NCBI GenBank assembly: GCA_000320545.1
Contig: ADNK01000162.1
Coordinates: 1 to 35,892, forward strand
Length of the DNA stretch: 35,892 bases
Reading direction: 5' to 3'
From: Bigelowiella natans CCMP2755
Lineage: Eukaryota > Cercozoa > Chlorarachniophyceae
A model generated the notes under the pieces. That model was not told the DNA's origin and did not search any database. It worked only from the letters and a program-made list of their open reading frames with translations. Every line of letters begins with the position of its first letter. The stretch's first letter is position 1. Shown piece by piece: positions 23,934-35,359 of the stretch. Made by a program: the position numbers and the translations under genes.

Positions 23934-25286
23934 GGCGGCCAGGCCCCCTGTGGTCTTATCGCTGACCTCCATTCCCTATCTGGATTTTTTTCGCTTGATC
24001 TGTACGTGCGGCGATTGGTTTCACTGCGACAAGGAAGAACCTCAGTCGCGCACTATCAAATCTAATCCCAACCAAGATTCCGCAGAGGAGGCCTGGAAGG
24101 CGACTGCAAGCAAAGGGGAAAAAAAAAGAGTGAAGAGGCAAAGCCACGAAATCGACAATTGGAAATCGAGCCCATCAAATTTCAAGACAAACTTTCGAAC
24201 CGGCTCAAACAAAAGCAAGACGTTGTTTCACGAGATTCTTTCTTGACAAATCTGGCGACGACACCCTTCATGGAACCATCGGTTGGTGCATGCGAGCTGC
24301 TGTGCACGGTCAACATCTGCTCTAGTGCTTGTTGGTGGCGATGCCACAGCATGCATGCTTGTGTGTCGCACATTCCAGCATTGCCAAATTGCTCACATGT
24401 CGATCATTGGTTGCGCGCGCGCACACACACACACACACAAATTGATCGCTGAGAATCGTTCAGCGTGTGTCACATTGGCACGCTGGCACGTCTGGGTGTC
24501 GTGTGCACACGTCGCAGCCGCCACGCACGTGTGTGAGCATCGCGTGTGCGTCCCCTGCTAGCCTGTGCGATGAAGTTGTCGAACTGGTGATCATCTGCGC
24601 CGCTCGCCAGCGCTAGCGGGAGCGTGCATGCGCACCGTGCCAGCGTGGAACTTGTGCGTTCCAGATTGTTGGATCGCGATGGATGGAAATGAAGGACCAT
24701 CACTGGACAAGGCCAACAAGAAGCGAGCTGTGCACACATGCGAATTGCACGTGTGCCATCAATGTCCAGCACGCCATTCATTCCTGTGCTCGTCTTGATT
24801 GCATCCAAGCTAGCAAGATCTAGAGGAGGTCTAGCCAGGCGGTGTTGGTCGCTCTGTCTGTCTAGCAGCTTTGTCGTCACTTTTTGAACGTGCATTCATT
24901 TGGTGAGATCTAGCCAAACATGAATCTGCTCATGCATACTTTGCTGAGATGTTCTCATTTCGTTTGATAGTCGATGACTTACATTTAACTGTGAACCTAT
25001 TGGCAATGAACACACTCCATTTCGGCCTATGCAATTCCTTCTCTCGTTATTCTCTCATTCTCACACCTCTAGATCTAGATCAATCGCTGCTCTATTTGCT
25101 TCGATTCTTGCTGCCGGGGCGGAAAAGTTGGGTGATGCCTTCTTGCGGGGACACGTTCCAGGACTCAACATGACGAGCTACCCGGCCTACAAAAGGAAGA
25201 AAGAGGAAGCAGCAGAATATAGACAACAGAAACACAAGGGCTGTTATCCAAAGACATGAACCATCTATCGCCTGAATGATGCATCA
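23934..25286. other. Region with uncertain coding pieces and a GCATGC/GTGCAC-rich block
   Basis: The stretch lies between the COMMD3-like start and the stop of the GST-DUF2358 gene. Bases 24020-24290 contain two overlapping plus frames with charged, protein-like content (for example KFQDKLSNRLKQKQDVVSRD). Bases 24290-24890 are rich in the palindromic words GCATGC, GTGCAC and GCTAGC and have no convincing frame. A plus-strand open end at about 25070-25259 is annotated separately. Confidence 0.5.
25070..25259 (+). CDS. Candidate terminal exon of an unrecognised protein
   Basis: After a CTAG acceptor near 25070 a plus-strand frame reads IAALFASILAAGAEKLGDAF, then LRGHVPGLNMTSYPAY, then a Lys/Glu-rich tail ending KGCYPKT and TGA at 25257-25259. 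An Ala-rich hydrophobic helix followed by a charged tail is protein-like. The stop lies 27 bases from the stop of the convergent GST-DUF2358 gene, which suits a compact gene end. Upstream exons may be the charged frames near 24020-24290, but no phased chain was built. Family not recognised. Confidence 0.3.
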
Positions 25287-26387
25287 TCAACAAACATTAA
25301 TCATGAACTTTAATGTATCCATATTTGAACGAACGGCACCACCAAGATTCACAGGCCCAAACCTCCAGTCTTTTTTAGGTTTTGAGATATTGCTATACAT
25401 TATGGTCATCACAACAGATCTGGTATCATAACGCACTCCTCTCTTACCTGTCTCCTCAGAGAACTCAAATCGGACTCCCCATACCTGTTCGATTGATGAT
25501 ACTTCATCGATTACCCAACCGCAAACACCACCACTGCACCACACATTACTACAAAAATGAGATCTTAGTCAATCTGATAGGGAGGAGTGGAAAGAATCTT
25601 CCATGAGTTTCCAATGATCGGCAGCTCCTGAATCATCATCATCATTCATCATCATCATCATTCATCATCATCAATTCTCACTACAGCCATCGTCTCCTCC
25701 TCTCTCTCCGCAAATCTCACCCAAGCCAAAGTCGGAGTCCATGGCAGTCCCAGAGTCAATCTCACCATATATCGCGTGTTCACGGAGAAACTACTACGAC
25801 CGCTACTGCTCTCCTGATAATAACAAATGGAACAAGATCAATGCCCAAGTAAATCAGCATGATGAAGACGAAGAAGAAATAGAAAAAGATGATGATGATG
25901 ATGACAAAGACGAATGGTCCTGCCAGAGCATATTGTTTCACAACGCGTCCTTGTCATTATTGTTGTCTTTCGCATACTATAGCCTCTTGTCCCCTACTAT
26001 CGCTCCCCTCCTCCTCCTCCCCCTTTGTTTTTTTTTTTGCTACCGCTTCTTCTCCTTCTTCCTCTTTGAAGTCGATGAGCTTGACGTAAGAGTCCTTGAT
26101 GAACGGCTGCAAGTTGGCTAGATTCTCCGCGAATCGCTTGTACCCGCGGAACGAAGCGAAGGGGTCTGCGAACTCGCAGTCCTCGTCATATCTGTTGTAT
26201 TATCCATTGTGCATCTTATCACTTAGCAACGACAACAGCAAAATTAAGGAGGCGATGATGAAGATCATGAAGAACGAATGAAACCAGTGACAAATAACAA
26301 CATTTGTTTTCCCCCGAAGAGTTCGCGTCTGTGGCCCTCTTCCCTTTTCTCTGTCACTAGTTCTATTCTTCTTGCTCCTCCCCTCCC

Positions 26388-26428
<41 letters not shown>

Positions 26429-27952
26429 CCATCTATCGTCCGCTTTCTCCTCACAGATTCGCTGTTGCTTTCCCGGTGAGAAAATAGCCGCTCTCACAGT
26501 CTTCTCGGAGCATCGCCAGTGCCTGTTGTTTGTTGTTGTTATTGTTATTGCTGTTGTTACGATGGGGCGATATTGGGCATGCATCGGGAGCAACGGGAAG
26601 AAAGACAAAAAGACCCAGAAGAAGAAGATGATGAAGAGGATAATCACGTGCAACGTATTCGCACGATACTTGTGCATATCTTAGAGCGCTCTACCTGTTC
26701 CCTCGGAAGAACCTCCGGTGACCGAGCAGAAGAATACGACGACGAAGACGAAGCCGACTCTTTGCCTAACGTGCGGATGCGAATGACGGCAGTAGCTACA
26801 TTGATGATACTTGATGATAACAATGAAAACACTATTTTGATTAGCGGGAAAGCAGGGAAGATGCGACAGGCTCGCAGTCACCGTTCATCTTCCCTTTCCT
26901 CCTCCTCCTCCTCTCCTCCTCCTCCTCCTCCTCATCATCATTTTCATTGTAAAATAATATCATCACTTCAGTTTTTGTACCCTACTACCATCGTCATCAT
27001 CATCGTCACTTACCAAGAAATCCAGCAGCAGCCTTTCCAACTATCTCACTAGCAGACCAAACAAATTTGCTGAACTGATCAGCGGTTGCAACACCATCCG
27101 AGGACGATGAGGATGATGATGATGAGGAGGGAACAGTTGGTCTCGTTTGGCTAGAAACTTCTGTCTCCTCTGTCTGCTTGAGATCCACTCCCGCCTCCGA
27201 CCTGTCCTCTTTCTCGTTCGTGTCCTCGTCGTTCTCCCCACCGTCGGGAGGGGGCGGGGGAGAGGAAGAGGAGGTAGATGACTTATTCGGCGAGGATGAC
27301 GAAGATAATGATGACGAAGATGATGATGATGATGCATTGGGGGAGGTTGTAATTTTGCTAGCAGTAGCAGCAGCAGTAGTAGTAGACGGCGATGCTGATG
27401 ACGATGGCGGCGAATACAATGATGACGGTGGTGTTGTTGATGTTGTTGATGATGATGATGATGATGATGATGATAATGAGGAAGAGGAGGAGGAGGAGGA
27501 AGAGGAGGGAGATGTTCTCGACAGCACCGATGACGGCGGCCAAGATGAAGAAATGGCAGCTTGCACGAGCTCCCCTCCCTGCTGCTTTGCTGCGGCGAAG
27601 ATGACCTCCCACTGCTTCCTCATAGCTGGTAGGACCTTTGCCCCCGCATTGACCAGCAGTTCTGAGCAAGAGCAGCACGTCGAGGTAAAGAACAAGGAAA
27701 AAGAAGGTACACATAGTTGAAAGAAGAGGAAGAGGAAGAAGAAGAAAGAGTGTCGCCAATTCCCGTATCTCTCTGTTTTCATAGTAGCCCGGAGCAACGA
27801 CGACGATACGGTCGTACTACCATTGGCGCTCAATATAGACCCTCCCTACCCCCACATCCACATTAATCTTTCGATCTATCCATCTGTTTGTCTATCTGCA
27901 GAGAAGACAGGAGACCTCGGCAACAATGCTACTATCATCCACGCCAAACACA

Positions 27953-27993
<41 letters not shown>

Positions 27994-30424
27994 TGGCAGT
28001 AGAAGCAGCATATGAGTATATTTATTTACCACGGAACTGCAGTTGTTGAATCACGGGGAGGAGTTGTGATAGGAGCTGTTGTTGTAGCTGTTGTTGTAGC
28101 TGCTGCTGCTGTGTATTAACTCGCTCCCCTTCTCCACTCTCTTCCAACGGCTGCGGCGCAGCCCTTCCCTTCCTGGATTCTAGGAGCACCGAGGTGCCTC
28201 CTGCTGCTGTTGCTGATGTTGTTTGCCTTGTTGTCGCTAGGGCCGCGGGCACAAGGCGTTGATCGTACTGACGAAGGAGCAGTTCTTCTGAAGGCCGTGT
28301 CGCTTCAAAGCTCTGTCGTGAAGTGCTCCTAAAGGGTACAATGATGATGATGATTATTATTATTATTATTATTATGGTGATGACGATGATGATGACGGTG
28401 ACGATATGGATATAGGAAGAGAGGGTGTGTTGGCAAGACAGATGTTTTCTTCGAGCTATTATAACGACTAAAGGCCTACCTCGCAAGCCATGCTTGCAAC
28501 TGCTGAAGGTCCTCCGGGACCTCGAAATCCTACGTGGATTGCAAGTGTCCAACGGCAGACGACCAAAGACATGGCAAGAGAACGCACAGAGTAAACAAAT
28601 ACAAAAAAGCAATCAGCAACACACAATGCAGTCCTAGCACAATCGTCTTATCGGTTTTCTTGGCTACACCAAGCATAGCCATCTTCGTAATTCATATTTT
28701 CGTCGTCGCCATTATCATCTCAGTTGTCGCGCTCGGGAAACAAATTATATATATATACCAAATATTAACGCTGCAAGATATTTCGAACCGTTTCTGAGGG
28801 GAAACGAACGACTCCTTTTTGCCTCGCGACATGGCCGCCGTGTCGCGAGGCAAAAGCATTTGTTGTTTTCGTTCAATCCCACATTACTAAAACGGTACTC
28901 GTATTCGCCGCTGCTAGCAGGCACTACCGTGTACTCTCTCAGTACGAAGTCTATGCGGCACATTATGGGCCAAACCAAAGCGTCCGCTGATAACAAGAGC
29001 CAGAGAAGGGAGAGGAAACAGTGATGAGGGTGGTTAGGGTACAATGAGTTGCATCGTAAGCGACACAGGCATATTCCAGTGCTGCGACATTTAAATTAGT
29101 CGTACTGCAGGTCAAAGGTCATCGGTGTTGTCGCCAAGAAATCGGGATGTACATAGTTCTAGGCCACGGCACTACCTATTGAAAATTGATCTCCCAAGAT
29201 CCAAGGACCTCTGATCCGATCATCCAACCTGATGAAGAGCATGCTTAAATATGGTATCTACACGAGAGCAATTAGCAGAGCTTGACTTCCGTGGATGAGT
29301 CAATCCTCCTCATCCCTCTCCTTCCTTTCTTCCCGTTTCTATATCTCAATTATAATCATAGCTTCTCCTGACTTTTGTAAGGTCTCTAACAGAGCCTGCC
29401 CCGCGTGGAAAATTTCAGTTTCGTCCTTCTTGGAAAGCGCATCGACAAAGACAGCAAAAGACCCTGCGAGATTTCCTTCCACAAATTCGTACCACTGATC
29501 AAGTAAATCAGCTTTTCTCTCCTCCCAGCTCTTCTGCGGCGCCATTGACTCTTCTCCATCCTCCTCCACCTCCGGAATGAGCGATTCAGCTCTGTTTCGA
29601 TATCTACTAAGTAGCAGGGAAGCAATGTCTTTGGAGTCCCAAAGCACGTTCTTAGAGTCTGCGAGGACCACCGTGGGTACACATCCTGTGGGGTTGACGT
29701 ATTGTAGGTACCATGGAGGCTTGTCCTCCAAGTCTTCGATCTCAATCAGCTGAATAAGTATATGTATGTGTGTCCTTGTTAGGCACTGCTACGGACTCGT
29801 CACAAGCATAATTAGAATTAAGCAAGATTCACACCCTTTATTACATTTTCCCATAAGGACCTGATAATCATGTAGCTAATGTGCAGGAGTTTAGGTTCTC
29901 AAAGGTAGAATAATCACCTGATATTTGATTCTTTTCTCCAGCAGGAGGATCCAAGTTGTTTGAGCGTATGTGCACATTCGATCGGTGAAGAACTGCACCT
30001 CAGTCGATGGTTTCATCGCTGCCTGAATTCTCTCATACTGCTTATCGACAAGCGAGGGGCGAGATCTTGTCCCCCCCACTTCTACTTCCTTCTCATCATT
30101 TCCAATTGCACTGCGAGGTGTATGCGGGCCAGTGCGGCACTTCAGTGTCGCTCCATGACCATAAATACTTCTTCCCGGACACCTCCGATGTTTCCCTCTT
30201 CGAAATACTCGCGATTGTGGGATAGGTGTATTAATTCTGCTATTAGAGGGTCGAATGAATGAACGAGTTTGAGCCAGTCCAATATTCGTTGGATCTTCCC
30301 AGTACGTGAACGCCCCATAGCAAATTGACAGCGCAGTTACAGCAGCCAAAGCTAGATGTATGAGAAAGTCCCTTAGCCTCCGCTTGCCATAGGCATATTG
30401 CAAGCGGCTGCCGGGCGCATCCAT
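25287..30424 (-). CDS. Membrane-anchored or organelle-targeted glutathione S-transferase fused to a DUF2358 (NTF2-like) domain
   Basis: Fifteen minus-strand exons give 838 residues with all junctions in phase: 30424-29918, 29749-29373, 29228-29176, 28986-28928, 28793-28770, 28529-28480, 28328-28030, 27661-27014, 26765-26695, 26522-26455, 26191-26044, 25813-25721, 25484-25448 and 25369-25287 (14 listed; the last donor choice is open). Residues 20-42 form one hydrophobic helix ending YGAFTYW. A thioredoxin-like GST N-domain starts near 142 (VQFFTDRMCTYAQ, Cys-type active site as in omega-class enzymes) and includes NPTGCVPTVVLADSK. The GST C-domain shows LGDQFSIADALVWPIMCRID and VPEDLQQLQAWLAR. 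A Gln-rich stretch, a Ser-rich low-complexity region (about 500-640) and an acidic linker follow. The end is DUF2358: LREDCESGYFLTGKATANLY, DEDCEFADPFASFRGYKRFA, YMVRLTLGLPWTPTLAW and WGVRFEFSEETG. The 24-base exon at 28793-28770 and the final exon are the weakest. Function unknown; a redox or ligand-binding role in an organelle is inference. Confidence 0.8.
26393..26424. repeat. (CT)n in intron of the GST-DUF2358 gene
   Basis: About 16 CT units between the exons ending at 26455 and starting at 26191. On the sense strand it is a GA array. Confidence 0.95.
27955..27990. repeat. (CA)n in intron of the GST-DUF2358 gene
   Basis: About 17 CA units between the Gln-rich exon (ends 28030) and the Ser-rich exon (starts 27661). 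Confidence 0.95.
28817..28855. repeat. Perfect 15-base inverted repeat (hairpin) in intron
   Basis: TTTTGCCTCGCGACA at 28817-28831 is the exact reverse complement of TGTCGCGAGGCAAAA at 28841-28855, with a 9-base GC-rich loop. It lies in the intron between the GST C-domain exons starting at 28986 and 28793, about 25 bases upstream of the latter's 3' splice site on the sense strand. Confidence 0.95.
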
Positions 30425-31069
30425 GTAGGAGGTCCGTTCTCTCTCTCTACTGGGGTCAGCACCCCTCGGAACCTGCGTATGGATTCTGACTACGACGATA
30501 AAATTTGCATGTCGCACTTGAAAATACCTATCGAATTTGGTCGTTTGGAGTCAGATATCAAACGTATCTTAGCCCCAAGCAGCTCGTGGAAAGCGAGTTC
30601 GTACTCTTTGCTGGGCGGACATCCGAGCACGAAAGGCAAAAGCCAGGAGGTTTCTTGTCTATCTACCCATTCTTGGCATGACGCAGATAAAAAATAACCG
30701 GATAAGCATGCATGTACATCTGCATTTTAGTATCGCTAGCCTCTGAGCACGAACAGACCCGTGTCGTCGGAAAAACTGAACAAAAGCCAGGGGGTTTGCT
30801 GTTGCGGGCAGCGACCGGAACCGCTGTTGATTTTGACCTGCGCCATCCCAAAATTATTGATGCAGGAAGAAAACTGACAGATGTTTTCAGGGGAAGGGCG
30901 AACAAAGAAGATTCGAAGATTCCAGGAGCACGATGACTGGCGATGCACGCAAGTACCGGCTACCACAAAGGCGATAAAAAATGCCCTGGATATACCCATA
31001 ATGTATCTCGAATTTTGCTATTTTTATGCAAAAAAAGGAAGGAAGCACGGTAGTACGTGTGTTCGGGAA
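30425..31069. other. Divergent spacer between GST-DUF2358 and beta-galactosidase genes
   Basis: Promoters of both genes are expected here. A minus-strand frame at 30999-30736 starts with a signal-peptide-like run (MGISRAFFIAFVVAG). Another minus frame near 30665-30500 reads SWLLPFVLGCPPSKEYELAF. These could be leader exons of the GST gene or a small separate gene, but no phased join was found. The plus strand shows short open frames only. Confidence 0.4.
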
Positions 31070-31876
31070 ATGACATCCTCAAAACTCGACTCGAAACGCG
31101 ATCGAATGAGGGGAATGGAGATACGAAAGGAGGGTGGCGGGCCGCCTGGGCATGATCATAACTTACACGGCGTGAGGCTAACCAAACAGAGCATCTTCAT
31201 ACATAAGAAGCCCAGGATTCTGCGGGTGGGATCGCTTCAATGGTACCTGAAATCGGGGAAGAAAGAGACAGATGTAACACGCACATTTTTCCTACCAAAG
31301 GTTCCGGGTCCCCGAACACGATTGGGAAGACCTCCTCGCACGTTTCAAAGCGAGCGGTCTAAATACCGTCGATATGTACGTGGCTTGGCGCGATGTAGAA
31401 CCAGTCCGGGAGGGAGAATTCGACGCTGCCGTTCTCTCCGCAATGTGTCGCTTCTTGGAGCTGACCTGGAAGTATGACTTGTTTGTCTACTTTCGACCGG
31501 GGCCCTACATTTGCGACGAGTACGTAAATTATTTATATTCTAGAGGGGAGGAAAGGGGCGGTGGTCATCATCAAGAAGATTTAGCTTCAAATGTGAGCTG
31601 GCCGTGTTCAGTTATTCGCTCTTCTGTCTTCTCAGGTTCGATGGCGGTGGGATCCCTGCCTGGCTTCTGAAATTCTCTACAGAGCGAGATGACGATAAGG
31701 ATGATTCGAAGGTAATCATGAGAACTTCATGCCGAAACTGGCTGAGACACGTGAAGCGCTACTTCGACAAGATCAATAGCCTCATCAGGCCGTATCTGGC
31801 GACGCGAGGCGGGCCAATCATCATATATGCAGTGGAGAACGAGTATCGACAATATACAGAGATAGAATGAATAAGT

Positions 31877-31951
<75 letters not shown>

Positions 31952-32351
31952 AACCGAAGACCCAATGATCTAGCCACACGGCATGTACAAATAATATGCC
32001 ACGACTCATCATGAGGCAATAACAATGATATTTCGTTCTTCTTGCACCTTCCTGCCTTCAACAACCCTTACCATGTAGATACGATCATTTCGAAAAGGCC
32101 TTCTGGGCCGAGAAGCTGTTCGCGAGTGCCCCGTGTAGAGCAGAGAGACGCTGGTTCCAGACAACGGGAACTGCGGAATACTTCCGGCGGCTGCGCGACA
32201 TTGTGAGTGAGGATGGAGAAGTCAACGTCCCCATTGCAACATGCCCTGGGATGCCAGCAATTGCCGGTGACGGAGGCAAAAACACGCATCCAACACGCTA
32301 TTGTGTAGTGCTGAGTATTGTCGTCGTGGCTTACTAGTAGTGGTAGTTGTG

Positions 32352-32385
<34 letters not shown>

Positions 32386-32390
32386 AGGTT

Positions 32391-32426
<36 letters not shown>

Positions 32427-33145
32427 ATAATAGACAGGAATATACTTCTAACCATGATAATAGAAGCAGTACTGAGCAGCAATGGTCTGATTTCCGAAAG
32501 GTTGTTTCCTCCAGAAGGAAACGCATGTAACTGTGACTGCTCTAATGGTGGTGTAGGAATCGGAGACACGCCTGGTATTTGGCCACTTCCTAATCACTGG
32601 CCACCGGACGACCATGAGGTGAGGTGACTGTTGTCAATACCTCCTATTGTAAACATGATTAGGTAGAGCAGCATACATACTTGTATTTCTATATATAAAT
32701 ACATCCCGTATACGATGATACAATCTCCTTCCTACCATATCGTTTTCTTATATCTCCTCCTCCTCCTCCTCCTCCTCCTCCTCCTTCGACGCCCCGCTCA
32801 TTTCCCCCCCCGTTTCTAAAGCTGCATTCAATGGAGATTCTCGCCGCAATGCATGACCCGAATCGTCATGGTGGGATATACAACAACATGCCCGGTGGAT
32901 TCAGCGAAGGTGTGTTCCTTGCGAGAGCGAAGAAACTCTAGCTGAATTTGTTCTTGAAAAGGCCCAGCGATCCCCACGTCTCAGAAACGACAGATCATGG
33001 CGGGGATGCGGGTGGCGGCCGCTTTCAACGCCGTAGGAAGCCATCAATTTGGGTACAGGAATACAATCGACTTCGACCCTCAAACCATCGGTGATGACGA
33101 GAGAGAAAGTAGGAGGAGTTAGATGATGTGATGATTCATCATAAG

Positions 33146-33184
<39 letters not shown>

Positions 33185-33224
33185 TTTCACCATCATGAAC
33201 ATGATCGTCATCGCCGTGTTTAGA

Positions 33225-33262
<38 letters not shown>

Positions 33263-33386
33263 CTTTTCCACTAGGCGTAAAGATGGCTGGGATGAGTCAC
33301 TTGGTCGATAAAAGCTGTGCTCTCAGGTATCTTTTCAGACGACGTCGATAAGCAACTTTTGCACATTAGAATCAGCACCATGAACG

Positions 33387-33423
<37 letters not shown>

Positions 33424-33951
33424 CACTGCTACTACAACAACGACAACTACTACTAAATTACTACTGTTATCATCAATCACCACCGCAGTTGGCGGCGTGG
33501 TCGAGCGAGAAGGCTCTTCTTCCATCCTCGTGTTGCGTACATGCCCAGCACGCTCGACTTCTACGGGCCAATAAGCCATTCAGGATCTCTCCGGGAGAAG
33601 TTCTACAGCTTCCGCCGAGCTAACAAGCTGTTTGACGCTTTTGAGGGACTCTTCGCGTGTGCCGAGCCGAGACAGACATTAGTTGAGATGGAGAGGGGAG
33701 GGGGGGGGCAGTCCTCGTCTTCACCATCGGTATGGTCATTGATTGTGACGTCACTGTCGTCGTCGTGGCGAAGGCTACGATGCTCGCTTTGCATACCTGC
33801 CAAACATCAACCCATCGTCGTGGTCAAGACAAGTAGCAAGATCGGCGCGCTGGATCGGTAGGGTCGGCAATGATCACCCATCTGAGCGGATTATCTGACA
33901 CAATACTGACGTATCATTGTCCCATCCTGCCTCATCAACTGATATCTTAAT

Positions 33952-33994
<43 letters not shown>

Positions 33995-35053
33995 TTCCAT
34001 ATATACGTGCTGCTTGTGGATGAATGGGCCCCATCCCCTCCCCCCCCTCCTTGCTTCCAGGCGAGGAAGACGTTTCGTAAACTGGCTCGACGCGGGGGTG
34101 GGGGTGGGTACCCCACCCCATTCGCCACACGCTAGCTGTCTCTTCCTATCCCTTCTCAACCTCTCCGGGGCGCCTTTACGCATGCACGCGCTTAGCCTGA
34201 CCATCTTTGGCGATGCCTTTCCCAAATTTAGCTCGTTTGTCATCCCGACAGAGAGCTACCCGGGCTCTTTACGCGACCGCGAGCAGACGAGTTATGCGAT
34301 GGTGCTGCCTGTCAATCTGCCCCTGTGGACATGGACAACAACGACGACGACGAGGATGCTACCGCTGCGAGGAAATAGCAAGAAGCAAGGGCAAAGTGGG
34401 GATGATCGGGACGGAAAACGAGAAGAAGGGATGGAAGAAGAGGAAGGGAAAAGAAAGGGGAAAAGGAGGAGGACGAGGAGGATGACAACAACTAGCTCCT
34501 TGCTTTTGCGGTAACATTAACAACAAGTAGGGGAGTGGATAGGAAGGAAAATGCTTTCCCTACACCTCCCCCCCACCAATCAGATACACAACTGCGGAGG
34601 TCCTCACACTCACCAAGCTGGCAGCGGAAACAGGCGCAACCCTCCAAGAGCACGCGGTGGATGAGTTCCTGCTTGTTCTTTACGGAGAACCGGGCGAGAC
34701 GGGGGAAATCAAGCTGCGGACTGCAGAAGACCGCTACGCCGACGATGTTGGTGAGTATGAGGATGATGATGATAGTGAATTTCATCTCGGCCGTGAGGAG
34801 TTGTCTCCCCCGCCCCCCCCGCCTCCGGCTCTCCCTCGCTTCACATCTCTCCGAATTGTGTCGATGCACGACAACTTCAAGCTGCATGCGACAACGTCGT
34901 CACCGTCATCACCATCGCCATCGTCCCCATATCGAGAAAGGAAGATGCGGCAGCAGGGCAACGACCTCGTGCTCTCCTTCTCGTATGTGTGGATGATGAT
35001 GATGATGATGTTAATGATGGTGGTGCACACTGCTACCACACAAATGCGTTTGT

Positions 35054-35116
<63 letters not shown>

Positions 35117-35322
35117 TATGTATGTGTTTGCATGTAAATCTATTGTCCCCACCTTCGCTCCGTGCTTCCTCCCATATGCATCCATCCATCCATCCATTCC
35201 TCCACCTGCTCGTGCTCATACATAAGCTTAACCCACTGCTGTGGCTTCGTCGTCATCGTGCTCGTCGTAATCCCAATTATGTTCATTCTCAGCTACCTTC
35301 CGAACCCAAGCTTTGCTATCAT

Positions 35323-35359
<37 letters not shown>

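Noticed and set aside
23932-24246. Plus-strand frame with CTCGDWFHCD, reminiscent of a PHD finger
   Set aside because: Only a fragment of the Cys/His pattern is present, the start overlaps the COMMD3-like start codon on the other strand, and a second frame is equally open. Too weak to call.
25741-26121. Plus-strand frame with Glu/Asp run and hydrophobic stretch
   Set aside because: It is antisense to DUF2358 exons and runs through a GAT-type repeat and a poly-T tract.
27178-27720. Long plus-strand frame rich in Asp/Glu opposite the Ser-rich exon
   Set aside because: It is the antisense shadow of the Ser-rich coding exon of the GST-DUF2358 gene, produced by triplet repeats that are open in all frames; it has no family similarity.
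30736-30999. Minus-strand frame with a signal-peptide-like start
   Set aside because: No phased join to the GST gene or to a downstream exon was found, and the remainder of the frame has no recognisable pattern. Mentioned only as a possibility in the spacer.
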